A stretch of 36,507 nt of DNA from Baia soyae (lineage in GTDB: Bacteria; Bacillota; Bacilli; Thermoactinomycetales; Thermoactinomycetaceae). Positions 31,850 to 36,507 of this stretch are shown here, one piece after another. Location of the stretch: positions 1-36,507 of the forward strand of contig NZ_SLXV01000032.1 of the NCBI RefSeq assembly GCF_004341445.1, read 5' to 3'. The position numbers and the translations under genes were made by a program. Every line of letters starts with the position of its first letter. Within the stretch, counting starts at the first letter, position 1. The notes under the pieces were generated by a model that saw only the letters and a program-made list of their open reading frames with translations, did no database searches and was not told where the DNA came from.

Positions 31850-32386
31850 CTATTGCACACCATTACTGCCTTCATTTTTTATATAGTCGATCGTAATGGT
31901 GCCGGTAATTGGGGTGGGTTTTATTCCATTTAGTTGGTCGCCTGTCCAATTGAGGGCATTGAACACGTATAGCTTACCTGGTAGTACTCTGGCAAAAAAT
32001 TCGATTGTTTCTCCATTTTTTATGTTACGATCCGCAGCAACTGGAACTAGGAATTTATCAGTCGCAACTGTATCATCCACTCTCATGAAACCCCAAGTAG
32101 AGGAAAAGCTTTTTTTGCTAGAGTCTACTTGGCTTGTTGTAATCCTGATCCGTACCATAGATGAATGTGTAGCAGTAAATTGAGCGAAATGGTCACTAAA
32201 TTTATCCAGAGTATAGTTCTCTGTTATTGCATTCCCTACAACGGTGTATTTTGGAGTGGAAGATTGTGAAGAAGATACCGGGGTCGTATGGTCTGCTGCA
32301 TGTGTAAAGGAAGGAAGAGCTAGTTCTGCACCTGTTAACATGGCACTACAAGCGATCATTCCTGCAATAAAGCGTTTTGATTTCAT
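31850..32386 (-). CDS. Secreted protein, function unknown
   Basis: 178 residues from the ATG at 32386, chosen for the AAAGGAGCC upstream; an earlier in-frame start adds only a non-signal extension. The signal peptide (about 1-30) starts MKSKRFIAGM and ends FTHAAD. A Ser/Thr-rich spacer and a beta-rich domain with no cysteines follow. The domain has alternating strands (MVRIRITTSQV, TIEFFARVLPGKLYVF), suggesting a jelly-roll or immunoglobulin-like fold. I recognise no family. Confidence 0.72.
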   Translation of the reverse strand: MKSKRFIAGMIACSAMLTGAELALPSFTHAADHTTPVSSSQSSTPKYTVVGNAITENYTLDKFSDHFAQFTATHSSMVRIRITTSQVDSSKKSFSSTWGFMRVDDTVATDKFLVPVAADRNIKNGETIEFFARVLPGKLYVFNALNWTGDQLNGIKPTPITGTITIDYIKNEGSNGVQ

Positions 32387-32494
32387 TTCATCTTGGCTCC
32401 TTTTTATAAACATAAGCCTAATAGTACAACGAATAAAATGATCCATATACTACATTAAATTGCATATTTAGCAATGGATCCGTCTTTGTTATCG

Positions 32495-33259
32495 CTATGC
32501 AATAGAATCTTTCATCGCGTTGTACATTTTATCTACATACTCGTCCACTTGATCTCGTGACATACGCAAGCGGGCTGCGGAAGTACTGTATCCAATTTCC
32601 GTTTTACCTTCCTCCAACCCTTTGAAGATACCATCTGCAAAGTCATCTAACTTTTCTACTTGTGTACGTAACCATGATCCTCCTCCCAAATCCGTAGCTA
32701 CTGCTGGCGGAACGACTTCAATCACTTCTACGGATGTATCGGAAAGCTGGTGCCTTAGGCTCATCGTAAAGGAATGAATTGCCGCTTTTGTGGCTGAATA
32801 GATCGGAGTAACGGCAAGCGGGGTAAATGCTAGCCCAGACGACACATTTATAATCGTCGCCTCTTCTTTTTTAGCAAAAAATGGTGCAAATAACATCGTC
32901 AGATGGATCGGCGCTTCTAGGTTTGCTATCATTTCTTGATTGAAGTAGCTCCAATTATCCTTCACATCTGCTGTCAACACGTTGAAACGTTGCAGGATTC
33001 CTGCATTGTTGACTAGTACATTTACCTCTGGATGATTGTCGATCACCCAATCAAACAGCGCGATACACTCAGATTCGATTGTCAAATCGCATGTATACGT
33101 AATGAGGCTTGGGAATTGTTCTTTCGCCTTTTGCAGAGCGCTTTCACGTCTGCCGCAAATCAATACTCGATTCCCTGCCTTTATAAAGCGTTCTGCAAAA
33201 GCCAACCCTATTCCAGAACCTCCACCTGTAATGAGGATTGTGTTTCCTGACTTTTTCAT
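32495..33259 (-). CDS. Short-chain dehydrogenase/reductase (DltE-like)
   Basis: 254 residues from ATG. It has the Rossmann motif TGGGSGIG, the NNAG motif (VLVNNAGI), catalytic Ser in NVSSGLAF and Y-x-x-x-K in YSATKAAI, and VPPAVATDLGG after the active site. It resembles the DltE/YdfG-type oxidoreductases; NADPH preference is suggested by GRRESALQ after strand 2. The substrate is unknown. The gene sits directly after a MarR regulator on the same strand with a matching operator between them, so it is probably induced when MarR releases. Confidence 0.9.
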   Translation of the reverse strand: MKKSGNTILITGGGSGIGLAFAERFIKAGNRVLICGRRESALQKAKEQFPSLITYTCDLTIESECIALFDWVIDNHPEVNVLVNNAGILQRFNVLTADVKDNWSYFNQEMIANLEAPIHLTMLFAPFFAKKEEATIINVSSGLAFTPLAVTPIYSATKAAIHSFTMSLRHQLSDTSVEVIEVVPPAVATDLGGGSWLRTQVEKLDDFADGIFKGLEEGKTEIGYSTSAARLRMSRDQVDEYVDKMYNAMKDSIA

Positions 33260-33284
33260 ATAGATTCCACCTTTTTGATATTTA

Positions 33285-33303
33285 ATTAGTCAAGCTAACT
33301 AAT
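33285..33303. promoter_or_regulatory. MarR operator candidate in the SDR promoter
   Basis: ATTAGT-CAAGCTA-ACTAAT is an inverted repeat, 26 bp before the SDR start. The half GCTAACTAATAG is repeated exactly in the marR promoter (33783-33805). Confidence 0.6.
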
Positions 33304-33316
33304 AGGGTAAAAAAAA

Positions 33317-33763
33317 TTATATATCCATTTTTGTTAGCAACTCCAGCAAGCGAGCGGTCTCTTCTTCTGTTAATTTGTTTGTGAGATCCGCACAGGTCTG
33401 CCAGTAGTGAGGTAAAGCGAGATTTAGAAGACGAAATCCTTCTTCGGTTATCGTGACATGAACCCTTCTTTGATCCTCAGGAATGATAGTTCTTGTAATC
33501 AATTGGTGTTCTTCTAACCAAATTAACTGCTTGGTTACAGATGCTCGCCTGATTCCTAGATAATCTGCGATTTCGGACGGCTGTAATGGCTGTTCTACTC
33601 TTGTATTGAATAGTAGCATGAGTAGAGCAAATTTGCTCTCGGAAATCTGGAACTCTTTCAGCGTAGCATTTACCGCATCTAGAATATCATCCGATATCTG
33701 TAATAGCACTTCTCCTAGACGGGCTCGCGCGTTAGGAGGAATCGTAATAGAATGTTCTTCCAC
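33317..33763 (-). CDS. MarR-family transcriptional regulator
   Basis: 148 residues from GTG after AAGGGG. It has a winged HTH with PSEIADYLGIRRASVTKQLIWLEEHQLI and the wing RTIIPEDQRRVHVTITEEG, plus flanking dimerisation helices. No redox cysteine is visible. Two operator-like sites, in its own promoter and in that of the adjacent SDR gene, support autoregulation and control of the SDR. Confidence 0.92.
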   Translation of the reverse strand: MEEHSITIPPNARARLGEVLLQISDDILDAVNATLKEFQISESKFALLMLLFNTRVEQPLQPSEIADYLGIRRASVTKQLIWLEEHQLITRTIIPEDQRRVHVTITEEGFRLLNLALPHYWQTCADLTNKLTEEETARLLELLTKMDI

Positions 33764-33782
33764 AAAAAATACCCCTTCTGCA

Positions 33783-33805
33783 ATTAGTTTCCTTGGCTAA
33801 CTAAT
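33783..33805. promoter_or_regulatory. MarR operator candidate in the marR promoter
   Basis: ATTAGT-(11)-ACTAAT inverted repeat with GGCTAACTAATAG, nearly the same half-site as at 33285. It lies 20 bp upstream of the GTG start. Confidence 0.55.
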
Positions 33806-33945
33806 AGTATACGGACGGTAGAAAGGAATGTCAACAGAGAAAAAGTTCCTACTGCTTTAACTAACGCAGATCTATCTTCCCATCTACCAGGAATCCCTAT
33901 AACCACCTGTGACTCGCTCATCCATTAACCTCTCCTCTACGTAAA

Positions 33946-33972
33946 GAAGGAGCCTCTCATATGGAGGCCCCT
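33946..33972 (-). terminator. Terminator of the 34030 gene
   Basis: On the minus strand AGGGGCCTC pairs with GAGGCTCCT (one G-U) around CATATGA, followed by TCTTT. The region 33806-33945 holds nothing I can support as a gene. Confidence 0.65.
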
Positions 33973-34029
33973 CACTTCGGCATAGCCAACACTATTCATC
34001 ATATCACGGAAGGATTGGTTTCTCTTAAA

Positions 34030-34422
34030 CTACCTAACCTCTTCTACAGAACCTTGGAATTGAGCCCCTCCAAAAGAAGGAGTTACTTTAATCCTGTATT
34101 GGGTATCTTGGTACGCTCGATGGGTAATCGTAATGTTTGCCCCACATTTTTTATCCTTTGTATCATACCAAACACCTTTTTTTTGCTGCTGTACCTTCAT
34201 GCATAGACCCCCAGAACTACTAGGGTCATTTTTATAGATATTCCAACGTAGCTTTGAGTAGGAGGTACCCATAGGTCCAAACGCTCCCTGATTCTCTGGA
34301 TTATCAGAATACCAAGGACCATGATGTGTATCTCCAACAAAGGTTGTAGATGCAAACACATTTGCTGTAAGCGATAAGGATAAAGCGAAAGCTAGAAAAC
34401 CAATTGCCCACTTCTTTCTCAT
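34030..34422 (-). CDS. Secreted protein, function unknown
   Basis: 130 residues from the ATG at 34422 (MRKKWAIG), 9 bases after TTAGGAGG. The signal peptide is about 1-25, ending NVFAS. The mature domain has two cysteines (GLCMKVQ, KKCGAN) and Gly/Asn/Tyr-rich beta segments. It is similar in size and style to the small extracellular proteins of Bacillales, but I recognise no named family. A terminator follows. Confidence 0.72.
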   Translation of the reverse strand: MRKKWAIGFLAFALSLSLTANVFASTTFVGDTHHGPWYSDNPENQGAFGPMGTSYSKLRWNIYKNDPSSSGGLCMKVQQQKKGVWYDTKDKKCGANITITHRAYQDTQYRIKVTPSFGGAQFQGSVEEVR

Positions 34423-34488
34423 GCCATTCATCCTCCTAATGGAATCTCTTCATCTCAATCTTCTCCAATGAAACCTAATCACAAACAT

Positions 34489-34518
34489 AAAAAAGGAGCC
34501 TCCTAATGGAAACCCCTT
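34489..34518 (-). terminator. Terminator of the amino acid permease gene
   Basis: On the minus strand AAGGGGTTTCC pairs with GGAGGCTCCTT through several G-U pairs, followed by TTTTT. It resembles the terminator at 33946 in sequence (AAGGAGCCTC ... GGA..CCCCT). Confidence 0.7.
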
Positions 34519-34549
34519 GTTATTCATAAATATATTTGTTCGTATTTGA

Positions 34550-35989
34550 TTAAGCCTTTTCTTTTCTCTTTGTATTGATAATCGACATGAAATCCGCTTT
34601 CTGCTTCTTGATTTCCCCACCATTCTTTCTCATAAACAAGAAGTAAACGAGGTACATCACTAGCACAGCAGGCACACCATATTGCACATAGATCTTGGTA
34701 GCCTCATCAAACCAGTTACTTACAAATACCGCTACGCAACAAATGAAGCCAAAGATTGGAACAAATGGATACCAAGGTGTACGGTATTTTAAATCTTCTA
34801 CTTTTCCACCTTGTGCAAGATATTTGCGACGGAAGAAAAATTGAGATGCACAGATCATGATCCAAGAGAGAATAGCCGTCATGCCCGCTATATTCATCAA
34901 GCCTTGGTATACTTTATCAGATGGTAAGAAGTATGTTAGGAAAGATAGGGCCGCTACTACAAAACTAATTAACAAAGCAATAAATGGTACGCCCGAAGAA
35001 TTAATTTTCCCAAACGCTTTTGGTGCCATTTTATTACCCGATAAGGAATATAACATACGGCTTGCTGCGTATAGTCCCGAGTTAGCTACGGAAAGTAGAG
35101 CAACTAATACGACCGCATTCATAATGTCCGCGGCATATGGAACACCAATCTGTTCGAGCGCGAAAACAAATGGGCTTTCGAGTACACCCGCTTGTTTAAA
35201 AGGTACAATCGCATTTAGTACGGTCATCGCAAGACCAAAGAATAAGATTGTGCGCCATACGGTCTGACGAATTGCGCGTGGAATTACACGTTCTGGATCT
35301 TTCGATTCCCCTGCTGCGACCCCGATTAATTCCGTCCCTTGGAAAGCGAAGTTTACCGCGAGCATCGTAACAAAAATAGAGCTGATGCCCGTTGGGAAAA
35401 GTCCATCTTTTGTAAAGTTAGAAAACAGTGGGGCTGAGCTTGCGCTTTTAATATCGATGAAGCCAAACATAGCCGCTCCACCAATGAGGATAAACAATAC
35501 CACCGCAGAAATCTTAATACTAGCAAACCAAAATTCTGCTTCAGCAAAACTACGTCCGGAAAATGCATTTACTAAAAACATCACAGATCCAAATAAAATA
35601 GACCAGACTACTATATGAATATCCGGGAACCAACGCTGCATAGCTCCACCAATCATAACAAGCTCTAGAGCTACTGTTGCCGCCCAACCTAACCAATAGA
35701 GCCAGCCTACAACGAAGCCATGCGATGGACCGATAAACCGGGTTGAATACTCTTGAAAGGAGCCTGCTGTTGGCATCGCTACCGATAATTCACCTAAACA
35801 TAACATCACAAAGTACATAATGAGTCCGCCAATTAAGTAAGCCAATACGGATCCGAGTGGACCAGCTGTTTGAATTGCATAACCTGACATATTAAAGAAA
35901 CCCGTTCCCAATACTCCACCAAGTGCAATCATAAACAAGTGACGGCTTTTCATGGAACGCTTGAGACCGTTCTGAGTTGTCTCCAACAT
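34550..35989 (-). CDS. Amino acid permease (APC superfamily)
   Basis: 479 residues from the ATG at 35989, with AAAGGGGAATC upstream; a longer frame begins upstream without a ribosome-binding site. It has about twelve membrane segments. Family signatures are HLFMIALGGVLGTGFF in the first helix, the GELSVAMPTAGSFQEY loop and ELIGVAAGESKDPERVIPRAI. Closest in style to the arginine/ornithine RocC/RocE and YbxG permeases of Bacillus; specificity cannot be read from sequence. It is monocistronic. A CcpA-type site at 36132 suggests carbon-source control. Confidence 0.9.
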   Translation of the reverse strand: MLETTQNGLKRSMKSRHLFMIALGGVLGTGFFNMSGYAIQTAGPLGSVLAYLIGGLIMYFVMLCLGELSVAMPTAGSFQEYSTRFIGPSHGFVVGWLYWLGWAATVALELVMIGGAMQRWFPDIHIVVWSILFGSVMFLVNAFSGRSFAEAEFWFASIKISAVVLFILIGGAAMFGFIDIKSASSAPLFSNFTKDGLFPTGISSIFVTMLAVNFAFQGTELIGVAAGESKDPERVIPRAIRQTVWRTILFFGLAMTVLNAIVPFKQAGVLESPFVFALEQIGVPYAADIMNAVVLVALLSVANSGLYAASRMLYSLSGNKMAPKAFGKINSSGVPFIALLISFVVAALSFLTYFLPSDKVYQGLMNIAGMTAILSWIMICASQFFFRRKYLAQGGKVEDLKYRTPWYPFVPIFGFICCVAVFVSNWFDEATKIYVQYGVPAVLVMYLVYFLFMRKNGGEIKKQKADFMSIINTKRKEKA

Positions 35990-36131
35990 AGTTCGATTCC
36001 CCTTTATAAATGGTATTGTCAAAATAAATGATAGTGTCAAATTTATGTCATTTCATAAGTACTAGCATGATTTTATATTTATTTATATTCGTTGTATACA
36101 GGTTTTTTTTGTAAAATCTCTTACCTCCATT

Positions 36132-36146
36132 TTGTAAGCGTTACCA
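36132..36146. promoter_or_regulatory. cre site (CcpA binding) upstream of the permease
   Basis: TTGTAAGCGTTACCA fits the consensus WTGNAANCGNWNNCW at every defined position. It lies 143 bp upstream of the permease start. Downstream of it, TTGACA-like elements on the minus strand mark the probable promoter region. Confidence 0.6.
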
Positions 36147-36454
36147 ACGCTTGTATATCAATGTATATTCTTTTTCATCCTATATCCATTTCTGTTTTGG
36201 TCAATATGTATACGATTCATATTTAACCATATTGTCCATTCATGAAAATGCATTCATTTGCATAAATTTATCATTATCATTCGTAAAGAATTCATGACTT
36301 TTCCAAATATGGATATTATATTTTGTATATAGGGTGAAAAATTCACTTTCATGCCTCAAATCAATCAAGATGAGAAAATATTATCGTATATAATTGTTAA
36401 ATCATATTTTATCAGGTGTGTTGATTAACCAAAAAATGGGATAAAAAGGAGAAA

Positions 36455-36507
36455 GACACCTTTCTTCGAAATGGTAAAGTGCCCACTAAACCATAGAGAG
36501 GTGTCCC
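36455..36507. repeat. Inverted repeat at the window edge, possible insertion-sequence end
   Basis: GACACCT (36455-36461) and AGGTGTC (36499-36505) face each other across about 37 bases, and CCC follows at the edge. It may be a terminator-like hairpin or the end of an insertion sequence that continues past the window. The stretch 36147-36454 is AT-rich with no gene that I can support. Confidence 0.3.

Noticed and set aside
34857-35267. 136-residue frame on the plus strand
   Set aside because: Antisense to the amino acid permease; no Shine-Dalgarno.
36147-36454. Riboswitch or T-box leader for the permease
   Set aside because: No T-box sequence, tandem aptamer pattern or terminator is seen in the minus-strand leader.
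1-36507. CRISPR array
   Set aside because: No regularly spaced direct repeats or cas genes were found; the repeats present are palindromic or paired copies.

Overview
This window comes from a low-GC Gram-positive bacterium of the Bacillales. Gene styles and a lihuanodin-like lasso locus make me suspect Thermoactinomycetaceae, but that is an inference. It is a chromosomal stretch rich in accessory genes. It has strong GGAGG ribosome-binding sites, many short transcription units closed by clear intrinsic terminators, and only a few housekeeping genes (ribonuclease Z, a tRNA-Leu, a cold-shock protein, an amino acid permease).

Layout. 1-2.3 kb: the 5' end of a group II intron, a small membrane protein, and two genes truncated head to head, a lipoprotein-like gene and the 3' part of a TPR regulator that carries a broken signal-peptide tail. 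2.3-7 kb: small secreted proteins, a DUF5819-HTTM membrane pair and a PadR/pentapeptide-repeat operon. 7-16 kb: amidohydrolase, HAD phosphatase, ribonuclease Z, a complete second copy of the same group II intron placed directly after a terminator hairpin, an MFS transporter, a membrane-anchored subtilase, a degenerate DEDD exonuclease and tRNA-Leu(CAA). 16-20 kb: an overlapping TPR/HSP90-family pair and a divergent PD-(D/E)XK-like DUF5655 protein. 20-23.8 kb: a lasso peptide locus (isoaspartyl methyltransferase, precursor, cyclase, PqqD-like B1, transglutaminase-like B2) whose cyclase gene has lost its middle and is frameshifted. 24-26.3 kb: an HTH-TPR regulator of RRNPP type with a family of tiny peptides that all end in a [D/E]-P-P-[D/E]-x motif, followed by a long palindromic element. 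26.3-36.5 kb: a VOC protein, a two-component system beside a GH101-like glycosidase whose promoter carries a direct repeat, a cold-shock gene flanked by duplicated terminators, secreted proteins, a MarR/SDR pair with matching operators, and an amino acid permease with a catabolite-repression site.

The strongest candidate for an undescribed system is the peptide-signalling locus at 24.2-26.0 kb. The receptor reading frame runs without a stop into a propeptide-like tail that has its own internal ribosome-binding site. Two further 15-residue peptides with the same C-terminal signature lie in tandem downstream. A decayed second copy of the same receptor-plus-tail arrangement lies at 1.1-1.7 kb, where removing one 14-base insertion restores the same peptide ending. 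The second most interesting item is the lasso locus, which predicts an aspartimide-bearing lasso peptide but appears to be inactivated by a deletion in its cyclase.
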